A stretch of 47,155 nt of DNA, from NCBI GenBank assembly GCA_946409405.1, contig CAMJWL010000005.1, forward strand, positions 1-47,155. The letters run 5' to 3'. Positions 8,473-16,564 of this stretch are shown here, piece by piece. Every line of letters starts with the position of its first letter. Position 1 is the first letter of the stretch. The notes below the pieces were generated by a model. That model ran no database searches, was not told the origin of the DNA, and worked only from the letters and a program-made list of their open reading frames with translations. Source of the DNA: an uncultured Bacteroidales bacterium. GTDB taxonomy: Bacteria; Bacteroidota; Bacteroidia; Bacteroidales; UBA3824. The position numbers and the translations under genes were made by a program.

Positions 8473-9156
8473 TTACTTCTTCTCGCGCGAAATCACTTGG
8501 TCGATAAGGCCGTATTCCTTCGCCTCCTCGCTGCTCATCCAAAAATCGCGCTGAGCGTCTTTTTCGAGTTGCTGGACGGTCTGACCGGTGTGGTACGAAA
8601 GGATTTCGTAGAGGTCCTGCTTTGCGCGGAGCACCTCCTTGACGGCAATCTGGATGTCGGACGCCTGACCGCCGGTGTATCCCGAAGGCTGGTGGAGCAT
8701 AATGCGGGAGTGTTTCAAGGCGTAACGCTTGCCCGTGGCACCCGCCGCGAGAATCACCGCGCCCATCGACGCCGCCATACCGGTGCAGATAGTGGAGATT
8801 TTGCAGGAGATGTACTGCATAGTGTCATATACGCCGAGGCCGCCATATACCGAGCCGCCGGGCGTGTTGATGTAAATCTGGATGTCCTTGGTGGGGTCGG
8901 TGGATTCAAGGAACAGCAACTGCGCCTGGATGATGTTGGCGATTTCGTTGCTCAACTCGGTGCCTACGAAGATGATGCGGTCGGCGATGAGCCTCGAAAA
9001 AACATCCACCTCACGGAACGGCATATCGCGCTCCTCAATGACGGAACGGGTCATATTGGTGATGTCGCCCGCGTACTGGTCGAAAGTGTTGCTGCTGATG
9101 CCACGGTGGTTGACAGCGTATTTCCTAAATTCGTTGTGGTCTGTTATGACGTACAT
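8473..9156 (-). CDS. clpP: ATP-dependent Clp protease proteolytic subunit, first paralogue
   Basis: 227 aa, slightly longer than E. coli ClpP because of an N-terminal extension of about 45 residues that may be a propeptide. The triad is complete: Ser130 in GMAASMGAV, His155 in MLHQPSG, Asp204 in AQRDFWM. The N-terminal substrate-gate motif around DVFSRLIADRIIFVG is close to the canonical ClpP sequence, so this is the more conventional paralogue. It follows the trigger factor gene after 141 bp of repeat-containing spacer, the usual tig-clpP order. Confidence 0.94.
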   Translation of the reverse strand: MYVITDHNEFRKYAVNHRGISSNTFDQYAGDITNMTRSVIEERDMPFREVDVFSRLIADRIIFVGTELSNEIANIIQAQLLFLESTDPTKDIQIYINTPGGSVYGGLGVYDTMQYISCKISTICTGMAASMGAVILAAGATGKRYALKHSRIMLHQPSGYTGGQASDIQIAVKEVLRAKQDLYEILSYHTGQTVQQLEKDAQRDFWMSSEEAKEYGLIDQVISREKK

Positions 9157-9191
9157 AGTATGGTGTATTTTTTATTGAAAACAACAAAAGA

Positions 9192-9236
9192 GTATTCCAA
9201 CGGTGAAGGCCTTCGCAGCCCCTGCCGACGGAATAC
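9192..9236. repeat. Interrupted palindrome between tig and clpP
   Basis: GTATTCC (9192-9198) and GGAATAC (9230-9236) are perfect complements. Inside them CGG/CCG pair, and a GAAGGCCTTC palindrome sits at 9204-9213. It looks like a structured intergenic repeat. It is not followed by a clear U-tract on either strand, so a terminator role is not supported. Confidence 0.4.
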
Positions 9237-9260
9237 CCCATTGTTTTTGTATCACTATAA

Positions 9261-9290
9261 ATGTTGGGCAGGCAAGACGCCTGCATTCCA
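9261..9290 (-). repeat. TGGAATGYAGGCG..GCCTGCC dispersed palindrome, copy 1
   Basis: Read on the minus strand this is TGGAATGCAGGCGTCTTGCC followed by TGCCCAA. A second copy with the same layout occurs on the plus strand at 45155-45180, differing at about four positions. The core GCAGGC/GCCTGC forms a small hairpin. Two copies in 47 kb suggest a genome-wide intergenic repeat family. Confidence 0.55.
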
Positions 9291-9297
9291 CAATATA

Positions 9298-10653
9298 CTA
9301 CTCAAACAATTTGCCGAAGTCCTCGTAGGAAATCTCCTGTTGTGTGAGGGTAGCCTTCTCCTTGATGAGGGCGGTGAGTTTTTCGCTCGTTACTTGGTTG
9401 CGAATCATGCCGCGATCCTGATTCTTGGCGAGACGCTCCTTGGCGATGTTGTCGAGGGCGTCGGCGGGAATCTGCGATGCGTGTACGCCGTAACGTGCAA
9501 ATTCTGCAATCACCAACTTCTTGGCTTGGTCGAGTTCCTCGTCGGCGGAAACTTCGATTTTGTTGTCCCTGACGAGTTTGTTCTCGATGAGGTTCCACTT
9601 GATGTCGTTTTCGAGGTTGGGGAAGTTTTCGTTGAGTTTAGCCTCGTCCCAATCCTTGTATTGCTCGAGGTTGAGCATCCAACGCTTCATAAACTCCAAC
9701 GGCACGTCGAAGTTGGCGGCTTTGGTGAGCGCGTCCTTGGCGTCCATGAAAATCTTGTAGTCGCTCTCGTGTCCGTAAGACTCCTCAAACTCGCGGTAGA
9801 GTTCGGCGCGGAGTTCGTCCTCGTTGTGAACCTTGTCCTTGCCGAAGAAACGGTCGTAATTTTCCTGCGAGAGTTCGCCCTTAACGAACTCGGTGATTTC
9901 GTCAATCTTGAAAGCGAAGTTGGGGTTCACGGTGTTGAAGTCGAGCATGTTGTTGCCGAGCATAGCCTTAGCCTCAGCCTCCTTGAACACTTCTTTGAGG
10001 TCAAATTGGATTTCGTCGCCTGCCTTCTTGCCAACGAACTTCGCCTTTTGGTCGGCGTTTTCGATGCGGCTGATGAGCATAGAGGTCTTGTTGGAGAGGC
10101 CTTCGTCGTTGCGGGTGCCGTCTTCCTTCACCTGATATACTTCGCCTTTGAGCATAGATGCCTCGCCCGAAACTTCCCTCGGCTCGTGCTTGCCGGCGGC
10201 GTTGCGGTATCCATCCATTGCCTTCTCAACGTCTTGGTCGGAAGGTTTGATGACGTACTGAGTGAGCGAAAGGTTGTTGTCGAGAGCCACGTCAAACTTG
10301 GGCGCGAGTGCGAGGTCAAAATAGAAGGTGAAGTCCTCGTCCTTCTCAAAATCGACCACTGTCTTCTCCCTTGTGGAGGGCAACGGCTCGCCGAGATAAT
10401 CGACGTTGTTGTCTTTGAGGTAGTCGAAGAGTGCCTTTGAGAGCACCTTGTTGACCTCCTCCGCCATCACGGGGTGGAGGTACTGCCTCTTAATCATACC
10501 CATAGGAGCCTGTCCGGGACGGAAGCCACGGATGTTGGCGTTTCTTCTAATCTTCTTCAACGAATCATTCACCTGAGCCTCGTAGTCGGGCTTGGCGAGT
10601 GTAATCTTTATTGTGGCGTTAAGCGCATCAATGTTGTTCTGAGTGATTTCCAT
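9298..10653 (-). CDS. tig: Trigger factor
   Basis: A ribosome-bound chaperone that shields nascent chains at the exit tunnel. The ribosome-binding signature is GFRPGQAPMGMIKRQY at residues 43-58, matching the GFRxGxxP loop that contacts uL23. Length 451 aa, normal. The central PPIase (FKBP-like) region around 150-250 is poorly conserved, as is common in Bacteroidota. The C-terminal chaperone arms run from about 270 to the end. It heads the tig-clpP1-clpP2 cluster and is separated from the upstream tRNA by a terminator-like stem, so it probably has its own promoter in the 25 bp or so before it. Confidence 0.93.
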   Translation of the reverse strand: MEITQNNIDALNATIKITLAKPDYEAQVNDSLKKIRRNANIRGFRPGQAPMGMIKRQYLHPVMAEEVNKVLSKALFDYLKDNNVDYLGEPLPSTREKTVVDFEKDEDFTFYFDLALAPKFDVALDNNLSLTQYVIKPSDQDVEKAMDGYRNAAGKHEPREVSGEASMLKGEVYQVKEDGTRNDEGLSNKTSMLISRIENADQKAKFVGKKAGDEIQFDLKEVFKEAEAKAMLGNNMLDFNTVNPNFAFKIDEITEFVKGELSQENYDRFFGKDKVHNEDELRAELYREFEESYGHESDYKIFMDAKDALTKAANFDVPLEFMKRWMLNLEQYKDWDEAKLNENFPNLENDIKWNLIENKLVRDNKIEVSADEELDQAKKLVIAEFARYGVHASQIPADALDNIAKERLAKNQDRGMIRNQVTSEKLTALIKEKATLTQQEISYEDFGKLFE

Positions 10654-10676
10654 TGTGAATATTAATACTGTATATT

Positions 10677-10720
10677 AAAAAAATAAGACCACTACAACCT
10701 CAAAGTGTAAGCGGCCTTAT
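10677..10720 (-). terminator. Terminator after tRNA-Leu
   Basis: On the minus strand ATAAGGCC (10720-10713) pairs with GGTCTTAT (10690-10683) with one G-U pair, and the stem runs straight into seven T at 10683-10677. The 22-nt loop may fold further. It should end the tRNA transcript before tig. Confidence 0.6.
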
Positions 10721-10727
10721 ACCTTGT

Positions 10728-10808
10728 ACGGATGAAGGGACTCGAACCCCCACGCTCGAAAGCATAAGATCCTAAGTCTTACGCGGCTACCAATTACGCC
10801 ACATCCGC
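10728..10808 (-). tRNA. tRNA-Leu, anticodon UAG
   Basis: An 81-nt cloverleaf on the minus strand. The acceptor stem GCGGATG (10808-10802) pairs with CATCCGT (10735-10729), with a G-U first pair and A as discriminator. The anticodon stem TAAGA/TCTTA holds the loop CTTAGGA, giving TAG. The T arm carries GGTTCGAGTCC. The long variable arm (ATGCTTTCGAGCGT region) is the class II type expected for tRNA-Leu. The CCA end is not encoded. Confidence 0.93.
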
Positions 10809-10953
10809 ATTGGAAGTACGCCGCAAATTTACTGTTTTTTTGCAAGATGTGCAAATTTTTGGGCAAAAAAAATACATCATAATAGTTAAAAATTGATAAT
10901 CAGCAGTTTGCGATTTATTATAATCGGCTCAAATACCTCACATATTATATTAC

Positions 10954-12159
10954 TCACTCCTTAATAATCACCGGAGCCGGCATATCGGGGCATGGCGTGC
11001 CGGAACACGGGTCGTCGGAATACCAATCGGGAAGATACGTGCCGAAACCGTGTAGAAAAGAACTACCCTCCAATGTCAAAAAGTTTTTTTTGAACTTGAA
11101 TTGCCCATCATCGAAAAACTCTACGACATGTATTTCACCTTTGTCAAATATGTATAAACGTCCATCAAGTCCAAAGTAAAAATGTGCAATCAGATGAGAG
11201 GGTTTGTAATTGAATTGACAAATTGTTCTCATATTGTCAAAATCAGGTACATCATCACCAATAGGAACTTCAACAATTTTTTCTCCGTAATGCCGCAAAG
11301 AGTAATATACTTTTGAATTGTCAGGTGCAAAAATACCTGAATATACTGACCCTTCTCCAAAATTATACGTGGCAATCTGCTGAAACGTCGCTGTCCTTCT
11401 ATCAAAACGATCAATATATACAATGGCGCGTATGCCATCACTACCACTCCATGTGCAATACTTGCAGTCCCACGAAAAATTGTATATTGTATTTTGATCG
11501 TAACCTATATTGCTCACCGGTACGCTCTGGGCGTCTATGATGCCTTCGGAGGTCAACAATTGTCTATTAATCGAATTACCATAAGGTTGAATTAACCATA
11601 CGCCGCTGCAATCCGCATTGTGAATAGCGAAGAAACCTTCGGGGAAAGCAACGTCGTGCTCCACAGATATTATCACATTTTTTTCAATATCTATTTTGTA
11701 CAGAGAACCGCCGCCTATTCCACAAATGATGTGGTCATTGTTTGGCATTGGAATCAGATATGAGAAATGGACTGTTAACGACTGACCATTGTGTTTTATT
11801 TCGTTGCCCTCTCCATCATAAAGCATAGTACCCACTTGCACAAGTCTTATCCTTCCATCCGCATCAACATAATGCTTCCTTCTATACTCATTTTTATTAT
11901 AAAACGGAGATTCTAATTGACTGATAGTTATAGGATTTGTTGTGAAGTCAAGCAAATAGTTACCGACAAACCATTTGCTGACGTGTTTAGTTTGCGACAC
12001 TGTTACAAATGGAAAGGCGACGACCATAATCAGTATGATCGCCGCCACTGAAACTTGTTTTATTGTTACCTTAGGAATATCACGAACAAGACGAACACGT
12101 GCGTACAAATCCTTGATGTTGGTAACTACTTCAACGAAAGAATCCTGTTTGTGTTTCAT
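10954..12159 (-). CDS. Membrane-anchored protein of unknown function with beta-rich exported domain
   Basis: 401 aa. A basic N-terminal segment (residues 1-33) precedes one hydrophobic helix at about 34-54 (VSVAAIILIMVVAFPFVTV), giving N-in topology with the rest outside the inner membrane. The exported part has repeated blades such as GIFAPDNSKVYYSL and YFGLDGRLYIFDKGEIHVV, suggesting a beta-propeller. Near the end GFGTYLPDWY resembles the closing blade seen in gliding-motility/T9SS-associated proteins of this phylum. The last 25 residues hold a Cys-x5-Cys pair and are proline-rich. I do not recognise the family. It stands alone; a -7 box (TAAATTTG, 12250-12243 minus) lies 84 bp before the start. 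Confidence 0.7.
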   Translation of the reverse strand: MKHKQDSFVEVVTNIKDLYARVRLVRDIPKVTIKQVSVAAIILIMVVAFPFVTVSQTKHVSKWFVGNYLLDFTTNPITISQLESPFYNKNEYRRKHYVDADGRIRLVQVGTMLYDGEGNEIKHNGQSLTVHFSYLIPMPNNDHIICGIGGGSLYKIDIEKNVIISVEHDVAFPEGFFAIHNADCSGVWLIQPYGNSINRQLLTSEGIIDAQSVPVSNIGYDQNTIYNFSWDCKYCTWSGSDGIRAIVYIDRFDRRTATFQQIATYNFGEGSVYSGIFAPDNSKVYYSLRHYGEKIVEVPIGDDVPDFDNMRTICQFNYKPSHLIAHFYFGLDGRLYIFDKGEIHVVEFFDDGQFKFKKNFLTLEGSSFLHGFGTYLPDWYSDDPCSGTPCPDMPAPVIIKE

Positions 12160-12242
12160 TTTGTATTGAATACTTTGCCTACTCTTCTTGGGATTTTCGG
12201 CTTACACCCTTGTTTCACGGAAGACCTCTGTGTTTTACGGCG

Positions 12243-12250
12243 CAAATTTA
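12243..12250 (-). promoter_or_regulatory. Possible -7 box for the propeller-like membrane protein
   Basis: TAAATTTG on the minus strand fits TAnnTTTG; no matching -33 TTTG at the usual distance. The rest of the 349-base gap 12160-12508 is A/T-rich and holds only this and the fusA promoter. Confidence 0.35.
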
Positions 12251-12453
12251 AGAATAGTATTTCTAACCTTAAAGTTAAATAATATCAAAATTAAGCACAT
12301 CTTAAATTTATTTCTTTCTTAATTATTTCGATAGCAAGGCTAATACACTAATTATTAAGGCATTACACAGACTCCCATTGCAATCTTATATTAAAGGTGT
12401 GTTAAGTTCAAAAAAAATGACAAAAAAGTGTGCGGATAATGAAAAAAAATGCT

Positions 12454-12461
12454 TATCTTTG
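12454..12461 (+). promoter_or_regulatory. -7 box of the fusA promoter
   Basis: TATCTTTG followed by GCGCC fits the Bacteroidota -7 box and the GC-rich start region often seen at highly expressed genes. It is 48 bases upstream of the ATG. The -33 element is weak (no TTG at 19-21 bases). Confidence 0.5.
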
Positions 12462-12508
12462 CGCCCAAATTTATTACCAAGTAAATAATAATTATCAACA
12501 CTTAACAA

Positions 12509-14602
12509 ATGCAATTAGAGAAACTTAGGAACTTCGGTATAGCCGCGCACATCGATGCCGGTAAGACTACCACCTCGGAGCGTATTCTTTTCTACACCGG
12601 AGTAAACCGCAAGATTGGCGAAGTTCACGATGGCGCAGCCACAATGGACTTTATGAAACAGGAACAAGAGCGCGGCATCACGATTCAGTCAGCCGCTATC
12701 TCCGCACATTGGAAAGGATACGACCTCAACCTTATCGACACCCCCGGCCACGTGGACTTCACGATGGAGGTGGAGCGTTCTATGCGCGTTGTCGATGGTT
12801 TGGTTTCCGTATTCTGTGCAGTGGGCGGTGTTGAGCCTCAGAGCGAAACCGTATGGAACCAGGCTGAGAAGTACCGCGTACCCCGCGTTGCTTACGTCAA
12901 CAAGATGGACCGCTCGGGTGCAGACTTCGACTCAGTTGTAAAGCAGATGAACGACATCCTCGACGCTAAGCCCGTCAAGATGGAAGTTCCCTGTGGCTCT
13001 GAGGACGAGTTCTACGCCGTAATCGACGTTGTAACTGGCAAGTGCTACAAGTTCGTTGACAAGGAGTACGAGGAAATCCCCCGTCCCGCCGAGTACGAAG
13101 ACGAGTACAAGCAGTGCCGCGACATTCTCTTGGAGAAGGTAGCCGAGGTTGACGAGTCGCTCATGGAGAAGTATTTCAGCGATCCTGAGACCATCACCGT
13201 AGAGGAAATCAAGAAGGCAGTCCGCAAGGCTACCATCAACTTGATGTTCACCCCCGTATTCTGCGGTTCGTCCTATAAGAACAAAGGTATCCACTTCGTG
13301 CTCGACGCCGTAGTTGACTACCTCCCCTCCCCGCTCGACCTTCCCGATGTTCACGGCAAGGATCCCGACGACGAGAGCAAGACCATCATCGTAAAACCGA
13401 CCGCTGACGCACCCGTTGCGGCTTTGGCATTCAAACTCATCAACGACCCCTTCGTAGGTCAGCAGGTATTCACCCGCGTATTCCAGGGCGTCATCAAACC
13501 CGGTATGACTCTCGAAAACTCCAACAAGGGCAAGAAAGAGCGTATCGGCCGTATCTTCAAAATCAAGGCAAAAGACCGCGTTGAAATCGAGGAAGCCGTA
13601 GCAGGCGACATCGTTGCCCTCATCGGCTTGAAGGAAACCAAGACCGGCGACACCCTCTGCGACGAGGATCATCCCGTATTGCTCGAAAGCATCACCGTTC
13701 CGCCGCCAGTAATCCAGCTCAAGGTAAGCCCGAAAAACAAGAAGGATCAGCAGAAGATGGGCGAGGCACTCCACAAACTCGCAAACGAGGACCCCTCATT
13801 CGCAGCATCTTACGACGAGGAGACCAACGAGACCGTCATCGCAGGTATGGGCGAGTTGCACTTGGAAATTATGGTTGACCGTCTGAAGGAAGAGTTTAAA
13901 CTCGACGTTGAGGTCGGCGAACCTTCAGTAGCATACCGCGAGACATTCCTCGAGGAGAGGGATTGCGAATACAAGTACGCTAAGCAGTCGGGCGGTAAGG
14001 GTCAGTACGCTTACATCAAGATGATTATGACCCCGAATCCTGGCAAGGGCTACGAGTTCGAGAACACCGTCAAGGGTGGTCACATCCCCGGCGAGTTCAT
14101 TCCTTCGGTTGACAAGGGTATCCAGAAGACCTTGGAGAAGGGCGTTTTGGCAGGCTTCCCGGTTGTTGACGTCAAGATCAACCTCTACGACGGTGGCTTC
14201 CACCCGGTTGACTCCTCCGACTTCGCATTCCAGACCTGTGCGTCCATCTGTTTCAAGGAAAACTTTATGAAGGCTCATCCGGTATTGCTCGAGCCTGTGA
14301 TGAAACTCGAAGTAATCACTCCCGACGAGTATATGGGCGACATCATCGGCAACCTCAACAAGCGTCGTGGCCGCATCGAGCAGCAGGGTCCTCACCCGCA
14401 CCGCAAGGGCTTGACCGAAATCAAGGGCTTTGTTCCTTTGGCAGGCATGTTTGGCTACGCCAACGACCTCCGCAACATTTCTTCTGGCCGTGCCAACTTC
14501 TCGATGGAGTTTGCACAGTACGAGCAACTCAATGCCGCTACCCAGGAAGAGGTATTGAAGAAACTCGCTCAGAAGCGCGAGCAAGAGGCCGCCAACAAGT
14601 AG
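12509..14602 (+). CDS. fusA: Translation elongation factor G
   Basis: The GTPase that moves tRNAs and mRNA through the ribosome after peptide transfer. Length 697 aa. The GTP-binding motifs are intact: G1 AHIDAGKT (13-20), the switch region EQERGITI, G3 DTPGH (77-81) and G4 NKMD (131-134). Domains II-V follow, with GMGELHLE and domain IV HIPGEFIPSVDKG. The C-terminus reads SGRANFSMEFAQYEQ. The gene is alone, not in a rpsL-rpsG-fusA-rpsJ string, so it may be either the only EF-G moved away from the str operon or a second copy. Codon use is strongly biased to C-ending codons, unlike the neighbouring accessory genes, which suggests high expression. A strong terminator follows. Confidence 0.93.
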   Translation: MQLEKLRNFGIAAHIDAGKTTTSERILFYTGVNRKIGEVHDGAATMDFMKQEQERGITIQSAAISAHWKGYDLNLIDTPGHVDFTMEVERSMRVVDGLVSVFCAVGGVEPQSETVWNQAEKYRVPRVAYVNKMDRSGADFDSVVKQMNDILDAKPVKMEVPCGSEDEFYAVIDVVTGKCYKFVDKEYEEIPRPAEYEDEYKQCRDILLEKVAEVDESLMEKYFSDPETITVEEIKKAVRKATINLMFTPVFCGSSYKNKGIHFVLDAVVDYLPSPLDLPDVHGKDPDDESKTIIVKPTADAPVAALAFKLINDPFVGQQVFTRVFQGVIKPGMTLENSNKGKKERIGRIFKIKAKDRVEIEEAVAGDIVALIGLKETKTGDTLCDEDHPVLLESITVPPPVIQLKVSPKNKKDQQKMGEALHKLANEDPSFAASYDEETNETVIAGMGELHLEIMVDRLKEEFKLDVEVGEPSVAYRETFLEERDCEYKYAKQSGGKGQYAYIKMIMTPNPGKGYEFENTVKGGHIPGEFIPSVDKGIQKTLEKGVLAGFPVVDVKINLYDGGFHPVDSSDFAFQTCASICFKENFMKAHPVLLEPVMKLEVITPDEYMGDIIGNLNKRRGRIEQQGPHPHRKGLTEIKGFVPLAGMFGYANDLRNISSGRANFSMEFAQYEQLNAATQEEVLKKLAQKREQEAANK

Positions 14603-14626
14603 TAGTAACTATTGAGAATTGTAAAT

Positions 14627-14668
14627 AAAAATTGGCTGTCCAAGGAATTGGGCAGCCAATTTTTTATA
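14627..14668 (+). terminator. Intrinsic terminator of fusA
   Basis: A 15-bp stem (14627-14641 with 14650-14664, one G-U) with an 8-nt loop. The 3' arm ends in a TTTTT run. Confidence 0.85.
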
Positions 14669-14772
14669 AATTATTTCGCCACGAAATGATTTTTTTGCGT
14701 TTCGTGGCGGAATAATTTTAAAATTATTTCGCCACGAAACATATTTTTTGTATCTTCGTGGCGGAATAATTT
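14668..14772. repeat. Two tandem copies of a TTTCGCCACGAAA hairpin upstream of an ATPase stub
   Basis: Copy 1 pairs 14668-14686 with 14700-14718 (19 bp, one wobble). Copy 2 pairs 14721-14738 with 14755-14772 (18 bp, one wobble). The copies are adjacent and nearly identical except for the loops. The second loop and arm contain TATCTTCG, close to a -7 box, ending 23 bases before an ATG. The placement suggests a promoter-linked palindrome carried with the ATPase gene whose stub follows. Confidence 0.7.
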
Positions 14773-14780
14773 TTGGTACT

Positions 14781-14861
14781 ATGAAGAGTCTTATTATAGG
14801 TAGAGAATTGGAACAGAATAAGTTACAAGAATTGTACGATTCTGAAACCGCCGAATTTTAA
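14781..14861 (+). pseudogene. 26-codon stub of an AAA/DUF234-type ATPase
   Basis: The short frame reads MKSLIIGRELEQNKLQELYD and then SETAEF before TAA. This is the standard opening of the Bacteroidota ATP-binding proteins that continue with an ALYGRRRVGKT Walker A. The Walker A and everything after it are absent in all frames. The gene has therefore been cut right after its first 26 codons, leaving the promoter and start. Confidence 0.6.
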
Positions 14862-14898
14862 CTCTTATTAACACACCAAAAACTTATTATATCTACAA

Positions 14899-14939
14899 AA
14901 AAAGGCAAAAAAAAATTAAAAATTTTTTTTTGCCTTTTT
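14899..14939. terminator. Perfect 19-bp A/T-rich hairpin
   Basis: 14899-14917 and 14921-14939 are exact complements around a 3-nt loop, with A-run and T-run outer ends, so it can end transcription in both directions. It comes just after the ATPase stub. Confidence 0.6.
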
Positions 14940-14973
14940 CTTGCATATTTCAAAAAAATGTTTTTTCTTTGCA

Positions 14974-15312
14974 ATGGATATTTACGGCGACGAGACATAG
15001 CCTGTAAAGATTCCAAAGGACGTTTTATTTGACGATTATCTTCTGCACATCAAACTTCGCAACTTTGAAATTCGCTTGAAGATACGGCAACAAAAAACGT
15101 CCGCGCTATATATGCATATCATTGTGTACCATTTCCTCACTATTGTTATGGTACACGTTTGCAAGGCGTGGACTTTTGCGTTGCTTATCCAAGCGAATGG
15201 GCAATGCGAAGGCCTGATGTGTGGGATGAGCGACAATAAAGAAATCCCACGTCTTTTTTGTATTAATCCGAGTTTGGGAAGTTCTACGGGCAAATTTTCA
15301 AAATCAAAATGA
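14974..15312 (+). other. Open stretch with an in-frame TAG; unassigned
   Basis: An ATG at 14974 opens eight codons (MDIYGDET), then TAG at 14998, after which the same frame stays open for 104 codons to 15312 (PVKIPKDVLFDDYLLHIKL at its start). It has no recognised homology and overlaps a set of inverted repeats at 15124-15250. It may be a decayed gene fragment, or non-coding. Nothing else coding is seen in 14862-15308. Confidence 0.2.
15124..15258 (+). ncRNA. Candidate structured RNA ending in an intrinsic terminator
   Basis: Three helices follow one another: GTGTACCAT/ATGGTACAC (15124-15132 with 15148-15156, perfect), GCGTTGC/GCAATGC (15178-15184 with 15201-15207, one wobble), and GTGGGAT/ATCCCAC (15221-15227 with 15244-15250). 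The last is followed by GTC and a run of six T, a normal terminator. It lies upstream of an exported-protein operon, so it could also be a leader or attenuator. No known RNA family is recognised. Confidence 0.35.
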
Positions 15313-15887
15313 AATTGAGAGTTCTGTTGGCAGTTGTCGCCACTGTCGGGGCTATTGGTGTAGCCTCGGCACAAAAGACAACGACAGTAGAAGTAACCGC
15401 CACGGAGGCGCGTTCTACTGATGCTGTGGCATCTGTTCATGCACGTCCGCTGATTTGTGATGTTTCGATGAAAGTCTATACAGCGGGTGCATCATGGTGC
15501 AAGGAGAGTGAGTTCAACACCATCGACAAAAAGACAAGCCGGTTTACCGACTACTGGTTTCTCACCGCTTCTGACGTTCAGGCAATCAGCAACAGTTCCA
15601 ATACAATCAACGTCGATGAAGTAAAGCGATACGGACAATTCCGCTCGCAGCAGTATCATCAGTGTGATGTCATCATTGCGCCCATATTGAACTTCAGGTC
15701 GGCATCCAAAGATGAAAAGCAATTGCGCGGAGCGGATTTCGTGGTGATTGTCAGCGGCTATGCAGGCGACTTCATCAACTTCAAAAACGCAACGGAAGAA
15801 GATCTCAGACTCATAGAGAAAAACAAGACTCTGACCGATTATCGCGGTGGCGAAGCTATTCAAACAACAGTAAAAGGACGTAACTAA
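15309..15887 (+). CDS. Exported protein of unknown function
   Basis: 192 aa with a clear signal peptide (MKLRVLLAVVATVGAIGVAS, cut after ASAQ). The mature part starts with a Thr/Glu-rich stretch, then RPLICDVSMKV and a globular region that contains CDVIIAPILNFRSASKD and ADFVVIVSGYAGDF, suggesting a beta-alpha-beta fold. Two Cys in the mature part could form a disulfide. I do not recognise the family. It is the first gene of a three-gene set of exported proteins, 23 bp from the next gene. The start ATG at 15309 directly precedes the signal peptide. Confidence 0.7.
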   Translation: MKLRVLLAVVATVGAIGVASAQKTTTVEVTATEARSTDAVASVHARPLICDVSMKVYTAGASWCKESEFNTIDKKTSRFTDYWFLTASDVQAISNSSNTINVDEVKRYGQFRSQQYHQCDVIIAPILNFRSASKDEKQLRGADFVVIVSGYAGDFINFKNATEEDLRLIEKNKTLTDYRGGEAIQTTVKGRN

Positions 15888-15910
15888 TCTAAAAAAAAAA
15901 TCAACAAATT

Positions 15911-16555
15911 ATGAAAAAAATATTCTTCATGGTGCTGGCACTTACGATGATTGTAGGTGTCTCGAATGCGCAGATTGTGCGTTCCAACAGCGTAAAAGTA
16001 ACGAAAGAAGAAGGCGAATCCATGTGGTACGCAAGACTTGGCCTTAACATGATGAAGGCAGCCGGCGACGACGTAGAAGACTGCAATACCAACATCGGCT
16101 ATCAGATTGTCTGGGGATTCGAGAAACCGCTTGGTCCATGTTTTTGGGGCATGGAGTTCGGTCTCGGCTCTCGCGGCTACAAGGTTGACGGCGACTACAG
16201 CAACAAGATGATGGTACACAATGTAGTGTTCACTCCGTTCAACATCGGATACAAGCACTCCTTCTCCGACGAATTTGCTGTTGAAGCACATGTGGGACCG
16301 TATGTGGCGGCAGACTATTTCGGTGTACTGAAAAATGTGCCGTATTATGAAGGAAAGAAGGTGGAAACCGAAGACGTAAACATCTATGATTTGGAAGACT
16401 ATGTGTTTCCCGATGCAGGTGTATCATTCGGCTTTGGTGTTTGGTACAATTCCATCGGCATTGACCTTTGCCTTCAAAAAGGTATGATTAACTGGAACAA
16501 GGATGTCAAGATGCACACAAGCAACTTCTTGATTCGCCTTGGATTCAAGTTCTAA
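15911..16555 (+). CDS. Outer-membrane beta-barrel protein
   Basis: 214 aa. Signal peptide MKKIFFMVLALTMIVGVSNA, then alternating amphipathic strands rich in aromatic and glycine residues (YQIVWGFEKPLGPCFWGMEF, AVEAHVGPYVAADYFG, AGVSFGFGVWYNSIGIDL). The last residue is Phe (FLIRLGFKF), the C-terminal signature used by the BAM machinery. The size fits an 8-strand OmpW/OprF-N-like barrel. It is in an operon with the gene 23 bp upstream. The transported substrate, if any, is unknown. Confidence 0.8.
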   Translation: MKKIFFMVLALTMIVGVSNAQIVRSNSVKVTKEEGESMWYARLGLNMMKAAGDDVEDCNTNIGYQIVWGFEKPLGPCFWGMEFGLGSRGYKVDGDYSNKMMVHNVVFTPFNIGYKHSFSDEFAVEAHVGPYVAADYFGVLKNVPYYEGKKVETEDVNIYDLEDYVFPDAGVSFGFGVWYNSIGIDLCLQKGMINWNKDVKMHTSNFLIRLGFKF

Positions 16556-16564
16556 AACTAATTT

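Noticed and set aside
7822-10440. A very long open frame (872 codons) on the plus strand opposite clpP2, clpP1 and tig
   Set aside because: It is the mirror of three well-identified minus-strand genes; its translation is Val/Glu/His-rich without domains, and it ignores their boundaries. Similar mirror frames occur opposite uvrD (5875-7152), lysS (36099-37358) and era (42208-43173).
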